The notes under the pieces are model-generated. The model was not told the DNA's origin and searched no databases. It was given only the letters and a program-made list of their open reading frames with translations. A stretch of 6,070 nucleotides of DNA from JANXSS01 sp043729515. GTDB taxonomy: Bacteria; Pseudomonadota; Gammaproteobacteria; Burkholderiales; Burkholderiaceae_D. The DNA is taken from contig JAYTLK010000134.1 of NCBI GenBank assembly GCA_043729515.1, positions 1 through 6,070 on the forward strand, read 5' to 3'. Positions 1 to 5,703 of the stretch are shown piece by piece (the stretch's first letter is position 1; each line of letters opens with the position of its first letter). The translations under genes and the position numbers were made by a program.

Positions 1-46
1 GTGCCGCGCCGCGCGATGTCAATGGCGTCGACTGGCTAATGCTCAT
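1..46 (-). CDS. mxaL: Start of a further mxa operon gene, probably mxaL (partial)
   Basis: Only the first 15 codons are in the window, reading MSISQSTPLTSRGAA, and the gene continues past position 1. The ATG at 46-44 overlaps the TGA of the preceding gene (45-43) as ATGA, the same junction seen twice upstream in this operon; that overlap is the main reason to call a gene here. A weak AAGG lies about 14 bases upstream. The symbol comes only from synteny: in methylotroph mxaRSACKL clusters the gene after mxaK is mxaL, a membrane vWA-type protein needed for calcium incorporation into methanol dehydrogenase. The visible residues do not identify the product. Confidence 0.6.
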   Translation of the reverse strand, partial: MSISQSTPLTSRGAA

Positions 47-621
47 GGCAGGCTGCCGCCTTCATTCTTCATGGTAGTGGTGGCTTGTTCCTTGTCGTCC
101 TTGGTGTCTTCGTTGCTCTTGGCTTCTTCGAACTCGCGCGAGGTGTTCTGATCCTTGCCGGCTTCGGTCAGACCCTCCTCGGGCGCCAGCCAGAGTGCAC
201 GCTCCAGGTTGTAGCGTGCCGCCAGATGCTGCGGAGCGCGCAGCAGCGTATCGCGGTACTGCTGCTTGGCCAGCTCCAGCATGCCGGCCAGCTTGTCATT
301 GCCACTGCCCATGCCAAGCGCCTGGCGCAAGGCAAGGTTGCCCAGGTTATAGCGCGCCTGGTTCTGCAGCGTGCCGGCGCTGTGCTGCAAAGCGCGCTGC
401 AATTCCTTTTGCGCGCCCGCGCTGTCACCGGCGCGTGCCAGCGAAAGCCCGCGTGCCATCGTGATCCGCGCATCTTCCTGCGCCGATCCGGTCGGGCCGG
501 GCGCCGCGATCTGCGCATTGAGCGTCATGGCCCGGTCGCGTTGCAGCCAGGCGCTACCGATCACGGCAACGCAACCAAGCGCCAGCACCGTGGCGGCGAT
601 GTGAACATGCAGCGTCTTCAT
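43..621 (-). CDS. mxaK: MxaK-like membrane-anchored TPR protein
   Basis: This 192-residue protein has an N-terminal hydrophobic segment (about 8-25) that acts as a signal anchor and places the rest in the periplasm. Helical TPR-like repeats follow: about 52-85 (ARGLSLARAGD then QKELQRALQ), 86-102 (QARYNLGNLALRQAL) and 117-145 (AKQQYRDTLLRAPQHLAARYNLERAL pattern). The last 45 residues are low-complexity and highly charged, with many E, D and K. The ATG at 621 overlaps the mxaC stop as ATGA, and a GGAG (632-635) lies 10 bases upstream. Length, anchor plus TPR layout and position after a vWA gene fit MxaK, which in Methylobacterium is needed for calcium-containing methanol dehydrogenase. It probably acts as a scaffold in the membrane complex. 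The closest alternative is the TPR partner (BatC/BatE-like) of a generic MoxR-vWA operon. Confidence 0.78.
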   Translation of the reverse strand: MKTLHVHIAATVLALGCVAVIGSAWLQRDRAMTLNAQIAAPGPTGSAQEDARITMARGLSLARAGDSAGAQKELQRALQHSAGTLQNQARYNLGNLALRQALGMGSGNDKLAGMLELAKQQYRDTLLRAPQHLAARYNLERALWLAPEEGLTEAGKDQNTSREFEEAKSNEDTKDDKEQATTTMKNEGGSLP

Positions 622-1661
622 TGCGAGGATGCTCCGATCAGGTGGTTCGCGCGCAGCAGCAGCAGGGCGGCGCAGGCCGCTGCGGCGAGCAGATAGCAGA
701 GAGGCGCGCGATCGACGCTGGGCAGCCGCTGCTGGTAGGTAATGGGCAGCATCTGCTGCTGGCCCATGGCATCGATGGCGCGTTGCATCGATGCCTGGTC
801 TTCCGCTTCGAAGGCGCGATAGGGCGTGGCCAGCGACGTGAAGAAGCGATGCATCTGTACCTCTGCATTGCTGTCGAATTCCGGACTGTCGCTCTGCGCC
901 AGGCCCGGCTGGTTGTAGGAACGCAGATAGATCCAGTAGAGCGTGATGCGATTGCGCTTCAAGCTGGCGGCGATCAGCTTGCGCACCGGTTCGGCAATCA
1001 GCGCGCCGCCATCCGATACCAGCAGGATGATGCGGCTGCCGGTGTTGGACCGGTCGTCGAAGCGGCTCGATGCCGCCAGCAGCGCGCTGCCGACATCGGT
1101 ATTGCCCAGTCCCGAGCCGACACCGCCGGCCTGGATCGCGCCCTGGATCACGTCCGGTCGCATGTTGAAGGGCATGACCTGAAACTGGTTTTCGCTGAAC
1201 ATCATCAGGCCGAACACATCATGGGTGCGGCCGGCGGCGAATTCGGCCAGTGCCTTGCGGGCGATCTTGCGTTTTTTCGGCTCGGCATATTTGTCGACCA
1301 GCGGCGTCTTGGCGCCGCGCTCCGGCAATGCATCATCCATGCTGGCGCTGCGGTCGAGCAGCACCAGGATTTCGGCGCCGCTGCCGATTCGCTCCACCGT
1401 CGTCTGCGGTGAAGCGATGCCGGACAATCCGAGCACGGCGGCCGCGATCGCCAGCATCGCCAGTGCTTTTTCCAGCCGCGCCCGCCACAGGCCGATGCGG
1501 TCCGGCGGCAGCCATCCGGTCCAGGCAAAGACCTGCTCGTCCTCGCGTCGGCTTTTCAGCGGCAACAGCGCCAGCACCAGCGCCAGCAGCCACCACGGCT
1601 GCGCAAAGGTCAGACCCTGCGTCAGGGCCTGCATCAGTTCCGGCAAGCCGAAGCCGGTCAT
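618..1661 (-). CDS. mxaC: MxaC-like membrane vWA-domain protein
   Basis: This protein has 347 residues. Hydrophobic segments lie near 23-35 (after FAQPWW, a start typical of BatA-type proteins), 65-83 and 318-337, which puts the vWA domain (about 96-300) in the periplasm between the second and third. The metal-ion-dependent adhesion site (MIDAS) is complete: D103-R-S105-A-S107, T188 in GNTDVG, and D217 in VSDGG. The start at 1661 gives an ATGA overlap with the mxaA stop; the frame stays open upstream to 2282, but that extension lies entirely within mxaA in another frame and is not credible. Order and domain plan match MxaC of methanol dehydrogenase maturation clusters. The role, inferred from the family, is metal-dependent contact with partner proteins during calcium or lanthanide loading of the dehydrogenase. 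Confidence 0.82.
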   Translation of the reverse strand: MTGFGLPELMQALTQGLTFAQPWWLLALVLALLPLKSRREDEQVFAWTGWLPPDRIGLWRARLEKALAMLAIAAAVLGLSGIASPQTTVERIGSGAEILVLLDRSASMDDALPERGAKTPLVDKYAEPKKRKIARKALAEFAAGRTHDVFGLMMFSENQFQVMPFNMRPDVIQGAIQAGGVGSGLGNTDVGSALLAASSRFDDRSNTGSRIILLVSDGGALIAEPVRKLIAASLKRNRITLYWIYLRSYNQPGLAQSDSPEFDSNAEVQMHRFFTSLATPYRAFEAEDQASMQRAIDAMGQQQMLPITYQQRLPSVDRAPLCYLLAAAACAALLLLRANHLIGASSQ

Positions 1662-2698
1662 GCCGCATGCCGACGTTCGAGCCGCCGCAGCCGGCGTGCC
1701 AATGCGGCGATTGCGGCGACATCGCCTTCCGGCTGGCCACCGAAAAATACCGCATGCGATTGGCGTACGAATGCTTGCACCGCTTCCCGCTCCGGCGCCA
1801 GATAGGGCGCCCGCGCAAGCACCCGGTCGAGCGTCGCCGGACGCACCACTTCGCGGGCCGTGTCGTTGAACGCATGCAGCAAGCGACGTCGTGCCGCAAG
1901 TGGGTCGGCGCCGGCAATGGTCGACCGGGCTTGCAAATCTTGCACGGCCCGGGCGAATGGCAGGTGCCGGCCTCGCCGCAGGTAACGCCAGCCCACCAGG
2001 CCCGCCCAGATCAGCAAGACGCCGATCAAGGTGCGCAGGGCCAGCCGGATGCGGCGTTCGGCCTGCGCCAGCGATACCGGCGCCGGTGGCTGGTCCGGTT
2101 GCAGCGCGGGCAGGGCGGCAATGTCGTATGGTTGCGGCGGCGTCGTCGGCCCGATCGAAAACGGCGCGTTGTCCACCGTCAGGACGGCAGAACCATTCTT
2201 CGCCCGCAGTTTCAGCAGCGGCAGGTACCAGACACTCAAGGACTGCGGCGTGTTGATCAACTGATATTCGATCGTCAGCCAATGCTGACCGCGGCGATCG
2301 ACCTGTTCGTCACTGCGCCGCCGCCAGAGCGAGGCGCCGATGCGTCCGATGCGCGGCAGCTCGGCAAGTGCAAAAGGGACGGCGGCAGTGCCGAGTGCGA
2401 TGCGTTGTTGCAGCACGTCGCCGACGGTATAACCAAAGGCACGGGGTTGCTCGACCAAGGCATGGACCACGGGCGCGGAAGGCTTGGCGGCAGGTTTCGG
2501 TACGGATTCAGCCGGCGCAACAGTGACCGAAGACGTCGCCGATGATGGGATGGACGGGTCGGCCGCTTGTGCCGACGCCGTCCGCGCCCACGATGATGCA
2601 ATCAACAGGATACAGAGCGCCGCGCCGGCACCGCCGCGACCTGCCATCGCTACCGTTTTTCGCCACGGATCAGGTGTGTGCATCAGGTCATCGCCCAT
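1658..2698 (-). CDS. mxaA: MxaA-like membrane protein of methanol dehydrogenase maturation
   Basis: This protein has 346 residues from the ATG at 2698. A hydrophobic stretch (about 24-37) followed by SAQA|ADP suggests export, with possible cleavage near residue 45. A Pro/Ala/Ser-rich linker follows to about 78. A beta-rich domain begins at QPRAFGYTVGDVLQQRI, where the RAFGY..GD pattern is typical of MxaA. A membrane segment (TLIGVLLIWAGLVGW, about 223-237) leads to a basic cytoplasmic tail ending in Arg-rich helices. The start is chosen because TGATG couples it to the mxaS stop and an AAGGAG (2709-2714) lies 10 bases upstream. A TTG at 2701 and an ATG at 2683 fit less well. In Methylobacterium, mxaA mutants make methanol dehydrogenase that lacks calcium. 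The assignment rests on architecture, the RAFGY motif and gene order. Confidence 0.8.
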   Translation of the reverse strand: MGDDLMHTPDPWRKTVAMAGRGGAGAALCILLIASSWARTASAQAADPSIPSSATSSVTVAPAESVPKPAAKPSAPVVHALVEQPRAFGYTVGDVLQQRIALGTAAVPFALAELPRIGRIGASLWRRRSDEQVDRRGQHWLTIEYQLINTPQSLSVWYLPLLKLRAKNGSAVLTVDNAPFSIGPTTPPQPYDIAALPALQPDQPPAPVSLAQAERRIRLALRTLIGVLLIWAGLVGWRYLRRGRHLPFARAVQDLQARSTIAGADPLAARRRLLHAFNDTAREVVRPATLDRVLARAPYLAPEREAVQAFVRQSHAVFFGGQPEGDVAAIAALARRLRRLERRHAA

Positions 2699-3549
2699 CA
2701 AGCCATGTCTCCTTCGATGAAGTAATGCGAGACGGCGGCCGCATCGAAGTCGCCGGACAAATACAGCGGGCGCAGGTTGCAGCTTGCAAACAGCGCGTCA
2801 AGGGTGGCGCGGCGCTGTGCCACGCCGTCCTGCCATTGCCGGCGCAGGCGCGGCGTCACCCAGATCGCACGCAATGCGCCGCTTTCGGCATCGCGCAGGC
2901 GCACGAAGGTGTTGGCGGCCGGTGGCGTGATTTCGGCTGCATCCCACAGCACCACTGGCACCACCCAGGCGTGCGCCAGCAGGTCGAGCGCTGCGGCGGT
3001 TTGCGCCAACGGCCAGTGGAAATCCGAGAGCAGGAACACCAGCGCCTGCCGCCCGGCCAACGGTTGCATGGCTTCGGCAATCGCGCAGCCGGGGGTGGTC
3101 GCCATTGGCGCCGATCGCACCAGGTCAGCCAGCACCGTTCCGACCTGGCGGCCGTGATGCGCCGGCCGGTAAAGCTCGGTACGGGCTGCGCCGTCGAACG
3201 CGCACAATCCGGCTGAATCGCCGGTCTGGAATGCGCTCTTGCCCATTGCCTCGACGAATGCAGCGGCCGTGTCGCGTTTGATCGGACTGCCGCACCCCAT
3301 CGATGCCGACAGATCCACCACCGCATGCAAGGCAATGGCGGCGCGCTGGCGATGGGTGCGCACCAGCCATTCATCGCCGCCAGCGCGCAGGCTTGCACGC
3401 AGATCGAGCCTGCGTGGATCAGGATGATCGAACAGACGCGCATGGGCCAGGAATTCATTGCCGGAGCCACCGGCGCGTCCGGCATGCGCACCCGGACGTT
3501 GGCCACCGGCCCGGCCGCCGATCTTGTAGTGAAACACCGCTTCGCTCAT
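2698..3549 (-). CDS. mxaS: MxaS-like DUF58 protein with vWA-like fold
   Basis: This 283-residue soluble protein has the DUF58 signature near the N terminus: FHYKIGG, RPGAH, NEFLAHARLF and DPRRLDLRASL (about 6-55). A vWA-like core follows with D79-L-S81-A-S83, TTP at 151-153 and LLSD ending at D176, so all three MIDAS-like elements are present. No membrane segment is evident, so it is probably cytoplasmic, partnering the MoxR-type ATPase encoded just upstream. The ATG at 3549 is preferred: a GGAA lies 7 bases upstream and conservation typical of the family begins about there. An in-frame ATG at 3612 would add 21 residues, but it falls inside the tandem repeat array and has no ribosome binding site. 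The stop overlaps the mxaA start (TGATG). MxaS is a conserved, poorly understood member of methanol dehydrogenase maturation clusters. Confidence 0.82.
   Translation of the reverse strand: MSEAVFHYKIGGRAGGQRPGAHAGRAGGSGNEFLAHARLFDHPDPRRLDLRASLRAGGDEWLVRTHRQRAAIALHAVVDLSASMGCGSPIKRDTAAAFVEAMGKSAFQTGDSAGLCAFDGAARTELYRPAHHGRQVGTVLADLVRSAPMATTPGCAIAEAMQPLAGRQALVFLLSDFHWPLAQTAAALDLLAHAWVVPVVLWDAAEITPPAANTFVRLRDAESGALRAIWVTPRLRRQWQDGVAQRRATLDALFASCNLRPLYLSGDFDAAAVSHYFIEGDMA
2709..2714 (-). promoter_or_regulatory. Ribosome binding site of mxaA
   Basis: On the minus strand this reads AAGGAG, the strongest Shine-Dalgarno match in the operon, 10 bases before the ATG at 2698. It lies inside the 3' end of mxaS. 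It decides in favour of the 2698 start over the TTG at 2701 and the ATG at 2683, and it allows mxaA both independent and coupled initiation. Confidence 0.7.
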
Positions 3550-3588
3550 TGCGGCATTCCGGCGTGGAGCCCGACGCAATTGGAAGCA

Positions 3589-3707
3589 AGACTCAAGACA
3601 TGACCCGAGCATGACCCAACGCGTGACCCAACGCGTGACCCGACGCGTGACCCGACGCGGGACCCGACGCGCGACCCGACGCGCGACTTGATGCGAGACT
3701 CAAGGTG
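3589..3707. repeat. 12-bp tandem repeat array between mxaR and mxaS
   Basis: Seven contiguous 12-bp units run from 3612 to 3695. On the plus strand the consensus is TGACCCGACGCG; the first two units read TGACCCAACGCG, and the units drift at their first base (T, G or C) and more strongly in the last unit (CGACTTGATGCG). Degenerate units flank the core: AGACTCAAGACA (3589-3600), an 11-base TGACCCGAGCA (3601-3611) and AGACTCAAGGTG (3696-3707). Thus AGACTCAAG brackets the array in direct orientation at 3589-3597 and 3696-3704. The mxaR stop codon (3702-3700) lies in the right-hand edge unit. In the mRNA, CGCG recurs every 12 bases and is self-complementary, so neighbouring units could form short CGCG stems with 8-base loops. 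The array has the form of a variable-number tandem repeat. Confidence 0.92.
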
Positions 3708-4713
3708 CTGCAATGCGCGTGGCAAGCTGGGCCACGAAGGCGTCGGCGATCTGCGCGTGCTGCAGTTCGTAGACCGGTGTAAAAAAGATCCGGTGCCCGA
3801 GCGCGGCCGGCAGCACGGCGCCGATGTCTTCCGGCGTGAGGTAGGTGCGCTCGTCGAGCCAGGCCACCACGCGGGCTGCGCGCATCAGGGCACTGATGCC
3901 GCGCGGACTGGCGCCGGCCAGGATCAGCCGGTGCATGTCGACACCGTCGATGGCGATGCCGAATTTTGCTGGCGTGTGGGTCGCCTGCCAGAGGTCGAGC
4001 GCATAGTTTTCCAGCGCCTCGCTGGCTGTCACCGTGTTCTGGATAGCCGCGGCGATGTCGTTCAATTGCTGCCACGGCAAGATGGCGGGGCTGACCTGGG
4101 CGATCAGGCGGTCTGCATCATGAAAGGCAGTGTCGAGCGCCAGCGAGCGGCGGATCGCGCGGTCGGTCGGCGTGACCATGCGCAGTTCGAACATGAAGCG
4201 GTCGCGCGCCGCCGAGGCGAGTTCAAAGGTTTCCTCGCGCTCGATGCGATTGCGGTCGGCAAAGACCGTCATGTGCGGAAAGCGGTATTCACGATTGAAC
4301 GCCGACACCGAGCGCTCGGCCATGGCGCGCAACAGCAGGGATTGCACCTGTGGCCGGGCGCGGTTGATTTCGTTGAAGAAGAAGGTCGCCAGCTGCTCGC
4401 CATGGCGCAGCAGCGGACCGGGTTCGATGCGGGGCCGGCCTTCGGCATCGACGAAGGTGTGATAAATCAGGTCGCCCGGCATCAGGTCAACCGTGCCTTC
4501 CACGCGTTCGAAGGCGCCCCCCACGGCCCGTGAGAACGCCCGCAGGATGGTGGTCTTGCCGACGCCGACATCGCCTTCGAGCAGCACGTGGCCACGGGCA
4601 AACAGGGCGACATTGATCAGTCTGAGGATGGCTGCCTGGCCGATGACGGCGCGTCCGACTTCCTGTTCCACTTGCAGCGCACGATTGCGCCAATCCTGCA
4701 GCAATGCATCCAT
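3700..4713 (-). CDS. mxaR: MxaR-like MoxR-family AAA+ ATPase
   Basis: This 337-residue AAA+ ATPase has Walker A GDVGVGKTT (47-55) and Walker B FFFNEINRA (111-119), the latter followed by RPQVQSLLLRAMAERSVS, a MoxR hallmark. A sensor-1 region FADRNRIERE (151-160, N155) comes next, then DRFMFEL (171-177) and the GASPRG sensor-2 motif (267-272). Canonical MoxR proteins have DEINRA where this one has NEINRA; the glutamate needed for hydrolysis is kept. The ATG at 4713 gives a typical MoxR length and starts at the usual N-terminal helix before AVIGQ. The open frame continues to a TTG at 4875, but that stretch lacks family features and a ribosome binding site. A weak GAAAG (4725-4729) lies 11 bases upstream of the chosen start. 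It is the first gene of the operon and probably powers remodelling by the vWA-type proteins encoded after it. Confidence 0.88.
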   Translation of the reverse strand: MDALLQDWRNRALQVEQEVGRAVIGQAAILRLINVALFARGHVLLEGDVGVGKTTILRAFSRAVGGAFERVEGTVDLMPGDLIYHTFVDAEGRPRIEPGPLLRHGEQLATFFFNEINRARPQVQSLLLRAMAERSVSAFNREYRFPHMTVFADRNRIEREETFELASAARDRFMFELRMVTPTDRAIRRSLALDTAFHDADRLIAQVSPAILPWQQLNDIAAAIQNTVTASEALENYALDLWQATHTPAKFGIAIDGVDMHRLILAGASPRGISALMRAARVVAWLDERTYLTPEDIGAVLPAALGHRIFFTPVYELQHAQIADAFVAQLATRIAAP

Positions 4714-4772
4714 TTCGGGAACATCTTTCTTTTGGCGGGGAAGCTGGCCCGTATGCGTTTCTGTCGATGGAG

Positions 4773-4800
4773 TCAGTACACCATGCCCAACGGCGGTCAA
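4773..4800 (-). promoter_or_regulatory. Weak candidate sigma-70 promoter for mxaR
   Basis: On the minus strand, TTGACC (4800-4795) is followed after 16 bases by TACTGA (4778-4773). The -35 element matches the consensus at 5 of 6 positions, but the -10 element is poor. It would give a leader of about 55-60 bases before the mxaR ATG. It is listed because nothing better sits close to mxaR. The FNR-linked promoter further upstream is an alternative. Confidence 0.22.
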
Positions 4801-4950
4801 GACCTTGCCGATCGGGACGGGAAACGATCTTCCGATTTCAATGCCTTGCCTGTCGCAAAGCATGCCCCATGCCAACGAATCAAAATTACCATCGGCGGTT
4901 GTAATCTAGACGCGCGTCCTGTTGATGGAAAGCGGTTGAAGCATTCCCTG

Positions 4951-4967
4951 CAGCAAAAAGTTTGCTG
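4951..4967. repeat. Perfect 7-bp inverted repeat
   Basis: CAGCAAA and TTTGCTG are perfectly complementary around a 3-base spacer (AAG). There is no following T run on either strand, so it is unlikely to be an intrinsic terminator. It could be an operator half-site pair or a small hairpin in the mxaR leader if transcription starts upstream. Confidence 0.5.
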
Positions 4968-4976
4968 AATAGAAAC

Positions 4977-5026
4977 CGAAGCGACTACTTTGCGTGTCGA
5001 TCCGAATAAAACGTGGCGAAGCGACT
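4977..5026. repeat. 10-bp direct repeat spaced 40 bp
   Basis: CGAAGCGACT occurs at 4977-4986 and again at 5017-5026, exactly 40 bp apart, close to four helical turns, so both copies face nearly the same side of the DNA. It lies between mxaR and the FNR-like box. It could be a pair of binding sites for an unidentified regulator, or it could be chance. Confidence 0.45.
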
Positions 5027-5073
5027 GCAACGCATTCCGTTGTCATTATTTGTGCTCGTTTTGCTTTCAATAA

Positions 5074-5087
5074 CTGATCTATATCAA
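5074..5087. promoter_or_regulatory. FNR/ANR-type binding site with possible -10 elements on both sides
   Basis: CTGATCTATATCAA matches the FNR/ANR/DNR consensus TTGAT-N4-ATCAA at 9 of 10 defined positions. FNR-class activators commonly bind centred at -41.5. Rightward, TAATCT (5109-5114) lies where the -10 element of such a promoter would be, giving a start near 5122 and a leader of about 138 bases to the gene at 5260. Leftward, the minus strand has AATAAT (5050-5045), also at a fitting distance, giving a start near 5039 and a leader of about 325 bases to mxaR. The box is in the most AT-rich part of the window. The site match is seen directly; the direction and regulator are inferred. Confidence 0.6.
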
Positions 5088-5247
5088 AGTACAGAGGATG
5101 GTCTTTAGTAATCTTAATGCCCGCTTTAGGTATGGCTAGCCAAAGCATCATTCCCGCGCCATTACTTCCAGATTCATCAAAGGATTCCAATGAATTTGTC
5201 GACGATGATTGGCGTGCGGCGTTATCGTGATGCTTCAGTCAATTTTT

Positions 5248-5253
5248 GAAAGG
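5248..5253 (+). promoter_or_regulatory. Ribosome binding site of the 143-residue gene
   Basis: GAAAGG stands 6 bases before the ATG at 5260. It favours this start over the in-frame ATG at 5230, which would add ten residues and has no comparable Shine-Dalgarno sequence. Confidence 0.7.
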
Positions 5254-5259
5254 TCAATC

Positions 5260-5691
5260 ATGTATGCGCAATTCGATGTTCCGGGCACCGACTACACTGT
5301 CGGCCGCGCCTTTCCCCACGCCGGGCACGACGGCGCGCCGACCATTCATGCAGGCGCAGCTGCACATGCGGATTCCATCCTTGGCGCTTCGTCGGCTGCT
5401 GATGCCGCACGTGACGCGGCCTACCATCAACGCCATCTCGACAGCACGCAACTGGCTCTGGAACAATGTTATGCCGTGGCTGGCCTCGCCCTGCCCAATA
5501 GCGCTCGTCCCCGCAACCCACCGATGAGCATGCCGGCACCAGCATCCTTCATTGGCAGGAGCGAGACGCAATCGGCAGGCTACCAGGGCAGCTGCGGTTA
5601 TGGTGCCGTCAAGGCGTGCGCCGTGATTGCCGCCATCATGCTGGCCACGTTCGGCATCGGTGGGTATTTGTCGTACCTTGCCGCACAATAA
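5260..5691 (+). CDS. Hypothetical protein with single C-terminal membrane segment
   Basis: I do not recognise this 143-residue protein. The first 100 residues are polar and rich in Ala, His and Pro, with an Ala/His-rich stretch at about 29-55 (HAGAAAHADSILG, SSAADAARDAAYHQRH) likely to be partly helical and a Pro-rich linker at 85-96. Residues about 116-140 (AVKACAVIAAIMLATFGIGGYL) form one clear membrane helix, and only a few residues follow it. There is no signal peptide, so the layout is that of a tail-anchored inner-membrane protein facing the cytoplasm. Cysteines are at 70, 112 and 120. The gene has a good ribosome binding site, diverges from the mxa operon and may be driven from the FNR-like box at 5074-5087. 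Base composition returns to the high GC of its neighbours, which supports real coding. Confidence 0.72.
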   Translation: MYAQFDVPGTDYTVGRAFPHAGHDGAPTIHAGAAAHADSILGASSAADAARDAAYHQRHLDSTQLALEQCYAVAGLALPNSARPRNPPMSMPAPASFIGRSETQSAGYQGSCGYGAVKACAVIAAIMLATFGIGGYLSYLAAQ

Positions 5692-5703
5692 TTCGATCCA
5701 CGT

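Larger units (their letters stand above)
4714..5259. other. Divergent intergenic regulatory region
   Basis: These 546 bp separate the leftward mxa operon from the rightward small gene. GC falls to about one third at 5041-5100, well below the flanking genes. I see an FNR-like box, an inverted repeat, a direct repeat and a weak promoter candidate, each listed separately. An open frame on the minus strand (5190 or 5238 down to 4906) and a 37-codon frame on the plus strand (5117-5230) both have AT-rich third positions unlike the neighbouring genes. Neither has a convincing ribosome binding site, so I do not call them as genes. Confidence 0.65.

Noticed and set aside
85..696. 203-codon plus-strand open frame opposite mxaK
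   Set aside because: It mirrors a TPR-encoding gene with operon-type start and stop overlaps, and its own product has no coherent features.
2252..2261. Palindrome GTTGATCAAC as a regulatory site
   Set aside because: It lies in the middle of mxaA coding sequence, has no N4 spacing as in FNR boxes, and is expected by chance at this length.
1662..2282. Open-frame extension giving a 554-residue version of the vWA protein
   Set aside because: It lies wholly within mxaA in another frame, has low-complexity Ala/Gly/Arg composition, and the ATGA start at 1661 fits both the family and the operon pattern.
1250..2545. 431-codon plus-strand open frame opposite mxaC and mxaA
   Set aside because: It is Arg/Ala/Pro-rich with no recognisable motif, and it is antisense to two genes with clear domain features. 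It is open because of high GC.
3612..3695. CRISPR array
   Set aside because: The 12-bp units are directly adjacent with no spacers, and no cas gene is present.
3593..4075. Minus-strand open frame ending in a four-residue GHAS/GHAL-type repeat
   Set aside because: The apparent repeat protein is only the 12-bp DNA array read in frame, and the rest is out of frame inside mxaR.
3688..4533. 281-codon plus-strand open frame opposite mxaR
   Set aside because: It is antisense to an ATPase with all AAA+ motifs, and no domain is visible in its product.
4906..5190. 94-codon minus-strand open frame in the intergenic region
   Set aside because: The start is TTG with no ribosome binding site, third positions are AT-rich unlike the neighbours, and it spans the FNR-like box. 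A relic or foreign gene cannot be fully excluded.
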